Below are positions 33,746 to 43,075 of a stretch of DNA of 64,000 nt, piece after piece. Under the pieces are notes generated by a model. The model was not told the origin of the DNA, did not search any database, and saw only the letters and a list, made by a program, of their open reading frames with translations. The first letter of the stretch is position 1. Every line of letters starts with the position of its first letter. The stretch comes from Aggregatilineales bacterium (GTDB taxonomy: Bacteria; Chloroflexota; Anaerolineae; Aggregatilineales; Phototrophicaceae): assembly GCA_030834905.1 (NCBI GenBank), contig JAUQWZ010000052.1, positions 1-64,000 of the forward strand. Direction: 5' to 3'. The position numbers and the translations under genes are program-made.

Positions 33746-35789
33746 AAGGTTCTCCACTGGTTTCTGCCCAGGTGTAGAGCGTGTAGCGGTTGTCGAGCGT
33801 GCTCCACACTTCCACCAGATACTGCTCCAGCATGGCTGGAACGATGGCATTTTCTTCGTGTTCATAGCCGATGTAGTTCATGTAGGCGGTGTAGCCATGC
33901 CGGAAAAACAGCACATAATCATCCCCTTGCTCGCGCCAGCGGTCAAAGACGGCTTCAGGCAGGAATTCCGGCGTCAGCGGGGCGCTCCACTGGTCGAACA
34001 GGACATCGGGAATGCAGGTCGAACTTTCCGGGCAGTAATAGCTGCGGGCTTCCCACAGGAAACGCACCTGCGACTCTTCGGGCAGCAAAGCCAACGTGGC
34101 TGGATAGGTCGCCAACTGCTGAAACAGGTAGTCGGCTTCTGATGTGAGTCCGAGCATATACGAGCCGATCTTTGTCCATGTGAAGCGGCTGAATATCTCC
34201 AGGCTGCCAGTGAAAAGCGTCACCACGATCAACCCGTGTACGATAAAGCTGATATTGACAGGTTTTTCCCCGAATTGTTTCATAGCCTGAACAACCAACG
34301 CCCCGGTGACAGCCCCAATGGGGAAGATCATAATCATTAACCGGGTCTGCATGGCGATGCCGACATTAGCGGCGCTTATCCCCCAGAACAGGAAGATCGG
34401 GATCGCAAGCACTGCTCCGCCGAGGCACAGGCGGCGGGAGCGATCAGACATGACGCTCCATACAACAGGAAGCAGCAGCGGCATCGTGAAAAGCCACGGA
34501 CTGAGCGTAAACGCGAACGTGGCACCATCGTTTGTGCCAAATATGGTCGCGGTCAGCGGCAGCAGCGGAAGCTGCCAGGTCTGACCCAGGCTGATCATGC
34601 CCTTGCCGACCTGATTGAACAGGAAGGCGCGCTCGGCGTTCCAGTTCAAGCCGTCGAACAGGTAGGGATAGATCGGGTTGCCGTAGTGCAGCATTCCGCG
34701 AAGCATCCACGGCAGGAAGGCGATCAGCAGCGGCACGCCAAACAGCAGCCCGTTGCGGATGACCTGACGCGGCTGGTAGATGAGAATGTAGAGGCACAGC
34801 GCGGCGGCGAACAACCCGGACGTGTACTTGATGCCCAGCGCGAAGCCGCAGATCAACCCCAGCAGCACCAGCCAGTTCTGGTCTTTTGTCTCGCGCCAGA
34901 CGTTCGCCAGCGAGAACGCGAGGGCGCTCATGGTCAGGACGGCGAGATCGACATACGACCAGCCCATGATCAGCCACAGGCTGAACGAGCCAAGCAGAAA
35001 AACCAGGCTGACCAGCGCTGTTTCGAGGCTGCCGCTGTAACGGCGTACCATGCCGGCAATGGCGATGAAGCCCAGCAGCCCAAAGCCGAAATGCACCGGC
35101 GCGGCGGCGGTATCACGCCCGAACAGGCTGATGGCGACGCTGAACAGCATCTCCATCGACTTCGGAAAGCCGAGGTAAAAATTCTCCGGCTGCGGGGTGA
35201 TCCGCCCGTCGGCGAGATAGCGCTGCTGTCCGACGAGATGATAGGTCATGCTGTCCCATGAGTAGGGCGGCGCGAGGCTGTGCAGCAGTGCCAGCGCCAG
35301 CATGACGACGATGAATCCCAGCAGCAGCCAGCCCCAGCGCGACTGCGGGCGGGCAGTCACGACGATACCTGTCAGGTCGTTGAGCCAGCTTTTGACGTTA
35401 CGCCGCAGCAGCAGACCGGCGATCAGCAGTGGTATCCAGAAGACGAGGCTGCCGAACAGCCCGATCAGCCCCAGGAACAGCGCAGTAATGGCGATCAGCA
35501 GCAGCCCGAACGAGGTCGCCAGCGTGAAACGCTCGGAGCGCGAAAGCTGATCGAGATTGAGCGACAGCCGCGCCGCGAGCGCGTCGGTGATCGCCTGACC
35601 GACTGCACCGCCGATGGCAAACAGCGTCCCCACCGTCAGCAGATCGAGCAGCGCCCCGCCGAGCCTGACAAACGTTTCCAGATTAAACGGCTTGTGCGTC
35701 CAGTAGTAGGCGGTGAGCAGCCCCAGGAACGCCAGAAGAATGATGACAATGCGGATGATGACGCCCGCCGGTACTTTGGTGGATTGCAT
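33744..35789 (-). CDS. GT-C glycosyltransferase, ArnT/GT39-like
   Basis: 681 residues with about 12 hydrophobic segments. The first extracytoplasmic loop has the motif PPYSWDSMTYHLVGQQRYL, which resembles the acidic catalytic loop of GT-C enzymes (dolichyl-phosphate-mannose or undecaprenyl-phosphate sugar users). Such enzymes move a sugar from a polyprenyl-phosphate donor to an acceptor outside the membrane. A C-terminal soluble part (about 550-681) is exposed. The donor and acceptor are unknown. It ends on a repeat element. Confidence 0.82.
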   Translation of the reverse strand: MQSTKVPAGVIIRIVIILLAFLGLLTAYYWTHKPFNLETFVRLGGALLDLLTVGTLFAIGGAVGQAITDALAARLSLNLDQLSRSERFTLATSFGLLLIAITALFLGLIGLFGSLVFWIPLLIAGLLLRRNVKSWLNDLTGIVVTARPQSRWGWLLLGFIVVMLALALLHSLAPPYSWDSMTYHLVGQQRYLADGRITPQPENFYLGFPKSMEMLFSVAISLFGRDTAAAPVHFGFGLLGFIAIAGMVRRYSGSLETALVSLVFLLGSFSLWLIMGWSYVDLAVLTMSALAFSLANVWRETKDQNWLVLLGLICGFALGIKYTSGLFAAALCLYILIYQPRQVIRNGLLFGVPLLIAFLPWMLRGMLHYGNPIYPYLFDGLNWNAERAFLFNQVGKGMISLGQTWQLPLLPLTATIFGTNDGATFAFTLSPWLFTMPLLLPVVWSVMSDRSRRLCLGGAVLAIPIFLFWGISAANVGIAMQTRLMIMIFPIGAVTGALVVQAMKQFGEKPVNISFIVHGLIVVTLFTGSLEIFSRFTWTKIGSYMLGLTSEADYLFQQLATYPATLALLPEESQVRFLWEARSYYCPESSTCIPDVLFDQWSAPLTPEFLPEAVFDRWREQGDDYVLFFRHGYTAYMNYIGYEHEENAIVPAMLEQYLVEVWSTLDNRYTLYTWAETSGEP

Positions 35790-36059
35790 AAGGTTCGCAG
35801 CCGCTAACGCAGGATAAATGCTGCCGCTGGAAAGTTCGGCGTCCAGCCATCTGCGGCTTTTTACCCGGAACTCTCACTTTTGGCTATTCGTTAGTGTACT
35901 GCCGGTTGCGCTGGCATAACCTCAAGACTCGCGCTGACGGCGCTCAACTCAAACCGCGCTGGCAGAATCCCCCTATTTTCAGGGGCATTATTCAGAAACC
36001 TGAAACGGTATAAGGTCAGGGTGCGTAAAAGCAATTAAGAAGAAAAAGCGAAAGGTTAA

Positions 36060-36434
36060 ATGCCCATGTGGTGGGGATGGCATAATCACCGGGATTATCG
36101 TTCGATGAGGCTGCTGCCTATGGTGCTGCTGATCATCGGAGTCGTGTTCTTTACCAGTCGGCTTGGTAGTCCCATGTCGTGGATCATCTTTTTTATGTTC
36201 GTCGTTCCTATGCTGAAGCGTCTGCTCCATGCAGCCACCACATCTTATGAGGGCGAATACCGACGCCAACGCGGGGATGATGACGTCGTCATTGTGGACA
36301 AGCCAAAACGTGAACCGCGCTATGCTGTCGGCGATGACGGCGAGCTGGTTGAGGTCTACGCTGAAGCCGATTATGAGGATGAGGAGAAGCCCAAGCGCCG
36401 CCAGAACAGCGACGATGCGCTTGAATACTTCTAG
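36060..36434 (+). CDS. Small membrane protein with acidic tail
   Basis: 124 residues. A Trp-rich start (MWWGWHNH) leads to two adjacent helices (LLPMVLLIIGVVFF and MSWIIFFMFVVPML), then a charged cytoplasmic tail with EADYEDEEKPKRRQN. The family is not recognised. GAAAGG lies just upstream of the ATG, and a bidirectional terminator follows. The overlapping minus-strand frame at 35988-36455 is rejected because it lacks a good start. Confidence 0.7.
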   Translation: MPMWWGWHNHRDYRSMRLLPMVLLIIGVVFFTSRLGSPMSWIIFFMFVVPMLKRLLHAATTSYEGEYRRQRGDDDVVIVDKPKREPRYAVGDDGELVEVYAEADYEDEEKPKRRQNSDDALEYF

Positions 36435-36453
36435 CGGCAGCCGAAGATGAATC

Positions 36454-36486
36454 AAAAACGCCTATCTTGCGCAGATGGGCGTTTTT
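36454..36486. terminator. Bidirectional terminator
   Basis: AAAAACGCCTATCT and the inverse AGATGGGCGTTTTT form a stem with one mismatch around TGCGC. T-runs occur on both strands, so it serves the small membrane gene and the tRNA-Phe gene. Confidence 0.82.
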
Positions 36487-36487
36487 G

Positions 36488-36560
36488 TGCCGCAGGCCAG
36501 ACTTGAACTGGCGACCCACGCATTTTCAGTGCGTTGCTCTACCAACTGAGCTACCGCGGC
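36488..36560 (-). tRNA. tRNA-Phe(GAA)
   Basis: The minus strand folds as a full tRNA of 73 nt: acceptor GCCGCGG with CTGCGGC, D arm GCTC-AGTTGGTA-GAGC, anticodon stem ACGCA with TGCGT and loop CTGAAAA (anticodon GAA), variable region GGGTC, and T arm GCCAG-TTCAAGT-CTGGC. The discriminator is A and CCA is not encoded. A strong promoter lies upstream and a terminator just downstream, so it is transcribed singly. Confidence 0.97.
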
Positions 36561-36571
36561 GTGTGCAAGAA

Positions 36572-36599
36572 AGTATACTTATGGACTTTTTAGAGTCAA
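36572..36599 (-). promoter_or_regulatory. Promoter of tRNA-Phe
   Basis: On the minus strand TTGACT (36594-36599), a 16-bp spacer and TATACT (36572-36577) form a near-consensus sigma-70 promoter. The tRNA begins 12 nt downstream of the -10 box. Confidence 0.85.
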
Positions 36600-36715
36600 G
36601 TGCGCGTTTCGCCCGCCCGCCGTATGAACCGCCTGATATGACTGTCACCGACGCGCCGCAGTAGAACGCCGATCTCACTCACCTGTGATGGAGCGCGCCC
36701 CGCGCCCCGTTTTGC

Positions 36716-37879
36716 TTACCACCATTGATAGAGATATGAAGTTGTCAAGGGAACAAAGAGAAACACTACCCCACTCATCAAGTGGAGAGCAAGTATGGCA
36801 GCGCTGCCCCACCGTTTCCATCCACGTGGTTTTTGCTTAATCAGGAATACGACAGAGTAGGCAAGCAGAAGAAAGAGGGTGATTTGCGCACTCCACAGAA
36901 AATTGCCATGTCCGGCACGTTCACCAGTTTCGGTGAGCAAATACGCCTGTCCCATACCAATGGCAAAAGTCAACCAGCAGACGATCAACCCCAGGTTACG
37001 TACAGCGGTTCTCCAATAGACTGCTAATACCCAGATCGGCAGGAGAGCGGAGAGAATTAGTTTGAGCAGAATAGTTGCGCCAGGTTCAGTGAACCATGAT
37101 AAAGGTGAAAATGCTATTCCTGTGCTGTCATTCCCAAATGCCATGACATATTGAAGGATCATGATCATGACGACAGGTATTGAAATGCCAATCAGCAATC
37201 TCCAGGGTAACGGTTCACGCTTCATCAGCTTATAACAAGCGACAATAAACACTGCCGGGGCTAAACAAATGATATAGTTGGGTTTGGCTAACATGCAAAG
37301 CGTCACCAAAATGATTCCGGCTGCCATGTTGCTACGCGAATACGGAATTTTCTTGAGTAGTACCCCTACTACGAAAGCGAAACTCAATAAGGCGAATGGT
37401 TTAAGTGCCAGCATGGTTGGATTATGGTACGCATTGATCGGGATGTATCCACGATAAAGGTTATGTTCTGAGAGCGTAAATATGTTGACATGCGAGGCTA
37501 CCACAAGCATGATCGTTGTCAGGAAAGCCGCAATAGAAGGTCGCCAACCAACGCCGTTAAAGTCTGGACGGATGAGCCGAAATAAGACGATGGGTGTAGC
37601 TACGTAGAACACCAGACATACAATAAAACCGGAGACAATCATACCGAGAAAGGGAACTAATCTTGCCAGTGCAATGACAAGGATATGATAGAGAACATGC
37701 GGAGCATCAAACACCCCCTGCTCCGAAATGCGCATTGCAAAGCCTATATGCGCCGAGTAATCTCCCTGTACATTCCAGCCCATGTAGAGCAATACATAAC
37801 CGAATACCAGAACGCTAACCAGCACCAGCAGCTTCAAAATTCTCTGATCTGTCGTTGTAAGTCTGTGCTGTAAATACAA
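36716..37879 (-). CDS. Multi-pass membrane protein, GT-C-like
   Basis: 387 residues with about 10 hydrophobic segments and a first loop NVQGDYSAHIGFAMRISEQG, reminiscent of the acidic loop of GT-C glycosyltransferases. The exact family is not recognised. It starts at TTG 37879, supported by AGGGAA five nt upstream. The gene is clearly richer in A+T than its neighbours, which suggests acquisition. It is divergent from a GT-C gene at 37946 and adds to the local polysaccharide cluster. Confidence 0.7.
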   Translation of the reverse strand: MYLQHRLTTTDQRILKLLVLVSVLVFGYVLLYMGWNVQGDYSAHIGFAMRISEQGVFDAPHVLYHILVIALARLVPFLGMIVSGFIVCLVFYVATPIVLFRLIRPDFNGVGWRPSIAAFLTTIMLVVASHVNIFTLSEHNLYRGYIPINAYHNPTMLALKPFALLSFAFVVGVLLKKIPYSRSNMAAGIILVTLCMLAKPNYIICLAPAVFIVACYKLMKREPLPWRLLIGISIPVVMIMILQYVMAFGNDSTGIAFSPLSWFTEPGATILLKLILSALLPIWVLAVYWRTAVRNLGLIVCWLTFAIGMGQAYLLTETGERAGHGNFLWSAQITLFLLLAYSVVFLIKQKPRGWKRWGSAAILALHLMSGVVFLFVPLTTSYLYQWW

Positions 37880-37913
37880 ATCGGTTCCCTGTGATGTCTT
37901 CCATGCAGTGGAG

Positions 37914-37919
37914 TATAAT
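37914..37919 (+). promoter_or_regulatory. Minus 10 box of the GT-C gene at 37946
   Basis: TATAAT about 27 nt upstream of the ATG at 37946. Transcription would start near 37926, so the longer TTG start at 37934 would leave almost no leader. Confidence 0.45.
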
Positions 37920-37945
37920 GCAGCCCATGATCATTGTATGCGTGG

Positions 37946-39487
37946 ATGTCGATGCGTTCCGTTTACAAACTACTGCTCATCTGTGCCGGAGCGCTGGCGC
38001 TGCGTCTGCTGCTGCTGGCGCTGTTGGTGCGTTTCCCCGGCATTGCTGACTCCAACCATTATTACAACATGGGCGTGCGGCTGGTCGAGGGACACGGCTT
38101 CACTATCGACTACATCTGGCAGTACAACATCCCGCCAGATTCAATCGTTCATCCCGAAGAACACTGGATGCCGCTGGCGGCGGTGCTGGCGGCGCTCCCG
38201 ATGCAGGTGTTTGGCATTGGCGCGCAGACGGCGATTTTGCCGTTCGCGCTGCTGGGCGCGATAGTTCCCATCATCGCCTACTGGATGGCACGCCAGCTAG
38301 AACTGACCGAACAGAGCCGTCTTTTTGCCGCCGCTGCCGCCGCTGTGCTGCCCGAATTTGTCCTGAATTCTCTGCGCACCGATACCACGATTCCGTTTGC
38401 GCTGCTGCTGTGCCTGTCGATCTTGCTGCTCACCGAAGGGCTGCGGCGGGGGCGAATGCTGGCGTTCCTAGCCAGCGGCGTTTGCGCCGGACTGGCTTAT
38501 CTGACGCGCAACGACGCGCTGCTGATCCTGCCGATGCTGGCGGTGACGCTGGTGGTATATGTGGCGGCGCGGAAACCCGTCCGTCTGCGCTACATCTGGC
38601 TGGTTCCGCTGGCGGCGGTCATCGTCGCGTCGCCCTGGCTGGCGCGCAACCTTCAGGAATTTGGCACTCTGTCGTCCCCCGAAACTGACGACATGTTCTT
38701 CTTCACGCATCATAACGATCATTACGCCTATGGGCGGCACTTCACGCTGGAGACGATGCTTGAGGCGCAGACGCCCGCGCAAATTGCCGGAAAGCGGCTG
38801 TTCGAGATGGCGGCGGCGGCAAAAATGATGCTCGAAACACTGGACGCGCTGCCGGTGCTGGTGCTGGGTGGCTTGCTGCTGCTGGTTGGGCTGCGTGACC
38901 GCGAACGCCTCATCAGCCTGTCACCGGCGCTGATTCTGCTGCTGGGGGCATTTGTCGCCTATACGGTGTTGATTCCGTATAAGGCGCAGGCGGGCAGCTA
39001 CAAGAAGTTTTTTCTGGGGGTGCTGCCGCTGCTGCTGCCGCTGGCTGCCTTCGCGCTGGAATACGCGGTTGAGAACCGCCGCGTCCGGTCAGGCGCGATG
39101 GCGCTGCTGATCGTCCTGCTCGGTATCAACGCGGTCTATCTCGTTCGCAATGACGCGGCACAGGCGGCGTCCTACCTCGCCGGAGTCGAGCAGATGGCGG
39201 CGGCGGCGCAGGCGCTGCCCGATACCAATGGTGACGGTCAGATCATCCTGATGACGCAGGATCCGTACATTCTGCGCTATGCCGGTATTCGTTCGGTCAT
39301 GTTCCCATCGGAAGATCGCGAGACGACGATTGAAGTGGCGCGGCGCTATGGCGTCGATTACCTGCTGTTTCCCGCTGCCCGTCCCGCGCTCGATCCGCTG
39401 TACGCGCAAACGGAAGCGGATGACCGTTTTGTGCGGGCTGCCGACGTGCCCGGCACGCAGTTCGTCTTTTATCGCATCGAACCATGA
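37946..39487 (+). CDS. GT-C glycosyltransferase, GT39-like
   Basis: About 513 residues, many hydrophobic segments, with the GT-C pattern FPGIADSNHYYNMGVRLVEG in the first loop and HPEEHWMPLAAVLAALPM after it, as in dolichyl-phosphate-mannose or ArnT-type transferases. A soluble C-terminal part (about 410-513) lies outside the membrane. It is coupled with the next gene by an ATGA overlap (39484-39487), so the two are co-translated. ATG 37946 is chosen; 37952 is possible. No SD is evident. Confidence 0.82.
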   Translation: MSMRSVYKLLLICAGALALRLLLLALLVRFPGIADSNHYYNMGVRLVEGHGFTIDYIWQYNIPPDSIVHPEEHWMPLAAVLAALPMQVFGIGAQTAILPFALLGAIVPIIAYWMARQLELTEQSRLFAAAAAAVLPEFVLNSLRTDTTIPFALLLCLSILLLTEGLRRGRMLAFLASGVCAGLAYLTRNDALLILPMLAVTLVVYVAARKPVRLRYIWLVPLAAVIVASPWLARNLQEFGTLSSPETDDMFFFTHHNDHYAYGRHFTLETMLEAQTPAQIAGKRLFEMAAAAKMMLETLDALPVLVLGGLLLLVGLRDRERLISLSPALILLLGAFVAYTVLIPYKAQAGSYKKFFLGVLPLLLPLAAFALEYAVENRRVRSGAMALLIVLLGINAVYLVRNDAAQAASYLAGVEQMAAAAQALPDTNGDGQIILMTQDPYILRYAGIRSVMFPSEDRETTIEVARRYGVDYLLFPAARPALDPLYAQTEADDRFVRAADVPGTQFVFYRIEP

Positions 39488-40947
39488 CACGTCGACTCCT
39501 GCCTATCATCCTGATCGCGGCGCTGGCGCTGCGACTCGGCGCGGCGCTGGCGCAGGATCCGCTGCTGGCTTATGCCAGCGCGGGTGGCGATACGCCCTGG
39601 TATCTTGCCAATGCCTATGCGCTGGTGATCGGCGCGCCGCCCGGCACTTACGTTAACGGCTACGTGACCGATGTGTCGGCGCTTGGTCAGCCGCCAGTCT
39701 ACTTCATCATCACCGGGCTGCCGCTGGCGCTGTTTTCGCCGCCGCCGCACCTGGCGCTGAATAACGGTTATCTCGGCTGGCATCTCGCCAGTACCACGAC
39801 ATCGGCGCAGGCGATCACCATCATTCGCATTATTCAGGCGGCGTTGAGCGCGGCGACCTGTTATTTTGCTTATCGCATGGCGTATTTGCTGTGCAGTGTA
39901 GACCCCTCATCCCTATCCCTTCTCCCACGCAAGCGGGGAGAAGGGAACCAAGCGGATCGTTTGTCCCTCTCCCACGCAAGCGGGGAGAGGGACGGCTCAC
40001 CACAGGTGCGCAGGGTGAGGGGCGGACTCGCCGGGCTGATCGCGGCGGCGGCGCTGGCATTCTCGCCGGTTTTCATCCTCGAATCGGCAGATATCAAGAC
40101 CGAGACGGTCTATATCTTCTTCGTCGCGGGCGGCGTCTGGTGCTTTGTCGAGGCGCTGGCGCGGGATAAGAACCGCGCTGGGCGGCTGGTCGGCGCGGGT
40201 ATCCTGCTGGGGCTGGCGACGCTGACACGCGCCGTCTTCCTGCTGTTCCCGCTGGCGCTGGTGGTCTGGCTGCTGGTGGCGCGGGTGAGGTGGCGGGGCG
40301 CGGCGCTGCTGCTGGTCGTCTACGCGCTGGTGGTGCTGACGTGGACGGCTTACAACTACGTCCGCTGGGAACGCTGGGTAGTCGCCGGTACCGGACTCGA
40401 CGGCTTCATCTACTACGGTGTGGCTGGCTGGGACGACCCGCAGGAAGTTGACCGGCGGCTGCTGGCGGCACAGCCAACCCCGGAAGCGGCGGGCACCCCT
40501 GCCAGCACTGAACCTGACTTCACAGGGGCGGCAGGTGATGCTATCATGAGCGATGTACCCGGCTATATCCAGCACCGGCTGGGCGAGCTTGCCAGCGCCT
40601 ACTTACAGCCGCATGGCACGCTGTTTTTCCCCGGTGACAGCCTGCGCGATCTGGCAGCCGACTGGCTGGACGATGACCGCAGTCTGAACGGGCTGATCGC
40701 GCTGACTCAGGGAAACTCTTTCTGGCAAAAGCTGCTGGTGTATGCCCTGCACTATTTCGCCCTGATCTTTGGGCTGGTCGGCATGTGGCGAACGCGGCAC
40801 AACTGGCGTATCAGCCTGCCAATGATCGGCTTTATCGTCTATACAACCCTGATCCATCTTGTCCTGCTGGCGAACCCTCGCTACATCTTTCCAACGATGG
40901 TGTTCTGGTGGGTGCTGGCGGCGGCGGCAGCAAAAAGAAAGTACTGA
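39484..40947 (+). CDS. GT-C glycosyltransferase with inserted repeat
   Basis: 487 residues and about 10 membrane helices, with the first-loop motif SAGGDTPWYLANAYALV as in GT39-like transferases. Between two helices the polar stretch from about residue 140 to 180 (DPSSLSLLPRKRGEGNQADR and on) is encoded by a 120-bp palindromic element that keeps the frame. Without it the protein would have a normal short loop there. Whether the enzyme remains active is unknown. The start overlaps the previous stop (ATGA). Confidence 0.82.
   Translation: MTRRLLPIILIAALALRLGAALAQDPLLAYASAGGDTPWYLANAYALVIGAPPGTYVNGYVTDVSALGQPPVYFIITGLPLALFSPPPHLALNNGYLGWHLASTTTSAQAITIIRIIQAALSAATCYFAYRMAYLLCSVDPSSLSLLPRKRGEGNQADRLSLSHASGERDGSPQVRRVRGGLAGLIAAAALAFSPVFILESADIKTETVYIFFVAGGVWCFVEALARDKNRAGRLVGAGILLGLATLTRAVFLLFPLALVVWLLVARVRWRGAALLLVVYALVVLTWTAYNYVRWERWVVAGTGLDGFIYYGVAGWDDPQEVDRRLLAAQPTPEAAGTPASTEPDFTGAAGDAIMSDVPGYIQHRLGELASAYLQPHGTLFFPGDSLRDLAADWLDDDRSLNGLIALTQGNSFWQKLLVYALHYFALIFGLVGMWRTRHNWRISLPMIGFIVYTTLIHLVLLANPRYIFPTMVFWWVLAAAAAKRKY
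39903..40022. repeat. 120-bp palindromic element inside a gene
   Basis: Bounded by CCCCTCATCCCT on the left and AGGGTGAGGGG on the right (inverted). It holds two copies of CTCCCACGCAAGCGGGGAG, itself a palindrome, with different spacers. The length of 120 bp is exactly 40 codons, so the host frame survives. The ends match the element at 21970-22100. Confidence 0.8.
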
Positions 40948-41052
40948 GTACTGAGTACCAAGTACTGAGTTTAAAGTAGAAAGTGAAAAGCAGGTGACTT
41001 TCAACTTTGCACTTTAGACTTTTGACTCAGCACTCAGTACTCAGCACTGATG
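40945..41052. repeat. Heptameric inverted-repeat locus D
   Basis: Left units ACTGAGT, ACCAAGT, ACTGAGT, TTAAAGT, AGAAAGT and right units ACTTTCA, ACTTTGC, ACTTTAG, ACTCAGC, ACTCAGT, ACTCAGC. The unit types and order closely mirror locus A. It fills the gap upstream of tsaD. Confidence 0.8.
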
Positions 41053-41063
41053 TGGAGTATCAC

Positions 41064-42128
41064 ATGACTTACATTCTCGGCATTGAAACGTCGTGCGATG
41101 AGACGGCGGCAGCAGTGGTAATTGACGGCAGAACCATCGCCTCGAACGTCGTCGCGTCGCAGATTGATTTGCACGCGCAGTACGGCGGCGTTTTTCCCGA
41201 AGTCGCGTCACGGGCGCACATCGAGAAGATCGGCTTCGTGGTCGAGCAGGCGCTGAAAGACGCGGGCATCGGCTACGAACAGCTTGACGCCATTGCCGTC
41301 ACGCGCGGTCCCGGACTGGTGGGATCGCTGCTGGTCGGCATCAACTACGCCAAAGGGCTGGCGGTGGCGACGGGCAAGCCGCTGCTGGGCATCAACCACA
41401 TCGAAGGACACGTCTATTCGCTGTGGCTGACCGAACCCTACAACGAGGTTGATTTCCCGGTGCTGGTGCTGATCGTCTCCGGCGGACACACCGAACTGCT
41501 GCTGATGAAGGGACACGGGCAGTACGAGCGCCTCGGCGGCACCCTCGACGACGCGGCAGGCGAGGCGTTTGATAAAGTAGGGCGGATGCTTGGCTTACCG
41601 TTTCCCGGCGGTCCCAACATCGAGCGCGCCGCGCTGGACGGCAGCCCGGTGGCTTACGAATTTCCCCGCGCCAAGCTCGACAACAGCTATGATTTCAGCT
41701 TTTCCGGCTTAAAGACGGCGGTCATGCGCGAAGCGACGGTCATGCCGTCGGCGTCGGCGCGGCGTCGCGAGCCAGGCGCGGAGAAACACGCCCAGCTTCG
41801 CACCGATGTGTCGGTCAACGATCTTGCCGCCAGTTTTCAGCGGGCGGTGGTGACGGTGCTGTCGGAAAAAGCGGCGCGGGCAGCGAAGGACTACGACGTA
41901 AACGAAGTGCTGATGGCGGGCGGCGTCAGCGCCAACCACGCGCTGCGGCAAACCCTGCGTCACATGAGCGAGCTGCCGGTTCGCTACCCGCCGCTGAACC
42001 TGTGTACCGACAACGCGGCGATGATCGCGGCGGCGGGACACTACCGCTTCCTCGAAGGACTGCGCAGCGATCTGGACATGGACGTAAAACCCATGTGGGC
42101 GCTCACCAGCGAGGCGTATGCAGAGTGA
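41064..42128 (+). CDS. tsaD: tRNA t6A transferase TsaD
   Basis: 354 residues with the ASKHA fold of TsaD/Kae1. It begins YILGIETSCDETAAAVV, has metal-binding His112 and His116 in NHIEGH, GPGLVGSLLVGINYAKG, and VSGGHTELLL. It catalyses threonylcarbamoyl transfer to tRNA A37 with TsaB and TsaE, encoded at 18793 and 19510. An insert (SASARRREPGAEKHAQLR) makes it a little longer than usual. ATG 41064 is preferred to 41007 because the longer frame would translate repeat locus D; GGAG lies upstream at good distance. Confidence 0.96.
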   Translation: MTYILGIETSCDETAAAVVIDGRTIASNVVASQIDLHAQYGGVFPEVASRAHIEKIGFVVEQALKDAGIGYEQLDAIAVTRGPGLVGSLLVGINYAKGLAVATGKPLLGINHIEGHVYSLWLTEPYNEVDFPVLVLIVSGGHTELLLMKGHGQYERLGGTLDDAAGEAFDKVGRMLGLPFPGGPNIERAALDGSPVAYEFPRAKLDNSYDFSFSGLKTAVMREATVMPSASARRREPGAEKHAQLRTDVSVNDLAASFQRAVVTVLSEKAARAAKDYDVNEVLMAGGVSANHALRQTLRHMSELPVRYPPLNLCTDNAAMIAAAGHYRFLEGLRSDLDMDVKPMWALTSEAYAE

Positions 42129-42215
42129 ACTGCGCCTGCCATTGTATGAGATGAACTGAGAACGGATTAAACCAGCCGCGGCTGGTATTTCACATCGCAG
42201 GTTAAACGGGAGACT

Positions 42216-42944
42216 ATGGAACTTTATATCATTCGACATGCACAATCGACCAATAACGCGCTGCCGGGCGAAATCGGGCGGGTAGGCGACCCGCCGCTGA
42301 CCGATACCGGCAGGCGGCAGGCGGAACTGCTGGCGGCGTATCTCGCCGATGGGCGCAACCGCGATCCTCAGATGGATCCGGCGACCGGCTTTCCAGAGCA
42401 GTATAACGGTCAGGGTTTTGGATTCACCCATCTGTACTGCAGCGCCATGTATCGCTCGCTGCTGACGACGCAGCCCCTCGCCCGGGCGCTGGGCATTCAG
42501 CCGGAAGTCTGGATCGATGTTCACGAACACGGCGGGCTGTATATGGAACAGCCGGATGGCATCGTCGGCGAGCCGGGACTATCGCGCTCGCAGATTCAAG
42601 CGGAGTTCAGCGATTACATCCTGCCGGATGGGATCACCGACACCGGCTGGTATGACACCAAAATCGGTCAGGAATCGCTGTACGCGGCGCAGGCACGCGC
42701 CATCAAAGTGGCGGGCGAGCTGCGCCGCCGCGCGGGCAGTGACCAACGGATCGCCATTATTTCACACGGCACTTTTATCGACGCGCTGCTGAAGGCGCTG
42801 TTTTACCAGCTTCCCCGGCGCGATATCTACTACTCGCACTTCAATACCGCCATCACGCGGATTGACCTGTATGGCGATTCTGACCGCCAACTGGTGCGCT
42901 TTGTCAACCGGATTGCCCACCTGCCCACCGACCTGATGACGTGA
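42216..42944 (+). CDS. Histidine phosphatase (phosphoglycerate-mutase-like)
   Basis: 242 residues with the RHG-type motif at the N-terminus, IIRHAQSTNN (nucleophile His8), LTDTGRRQAELLAAYL, and ISHGTFIDALLKALF with the second catalytic His. The branch 2 histidine phosphatase superfamily covers phosphoglycerate mutases and broad phosphatases; the substrate is not evident. GGGAG precedes the ATG. A CCAGCCGCGGCTGG palindrome lies in the short gap after tsaD. Confidence 0.9.
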   Translation: MELYIIRHAQSTNNALPGEIGRVGDPPLTDTGRRQAELLAAYLADGRNRDPQMDPATGFPEQYNGQGFGFTHLYCSAMYRSLLTTQPLARALGIQPEVWIDVHEHGGLYMEQPDGIVGEPGLSRSQIQAEFSDYILPDGITDTGWYDTKIGQESLYAAQARAIKVAGELRRRAGSDQRIAIISHGTFIDALLKALFYQLPRRDIYYSHFNTAITRIDLYGDSDRQLVRFVNRIAHLPTDLMT

Positions 42945-42983
42945 GCGCCCTACGCGAGTTTGATGTACAATCCACGCAACATT

Positions 42984-43062
42984 AGTTAAAAGTAGAAAGT
43001 AGAGAGTCTAAAGTAGAAGAGTCATTACTTTAGACTTTGAACTTTTCACTTTCGACTCCGCA
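42984..43062. repeat. Heptameric inverted-repeat locus E
   Basis: Left units TTAAAAGT, AGAAAGT, AGAGAGT, CTAAAGT and right units ACTTTAG, ACTTTGA, ACTTTTC, ACTTTCG surround a short loop with CATT. It is in the gap just upstream of the PP2C-like gene. Confidence 0.78.
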
Positions 43063-43075
43063 TTGAGGAAGCCCT

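Noticed and set aside
35988..36455. Minus-strand frame opposite the small membrane gene
   Set aside because: It has no good start site, its protein is low-complexity Arg/His-rich, and the plus-strand frame has an SD and real membrane helices.
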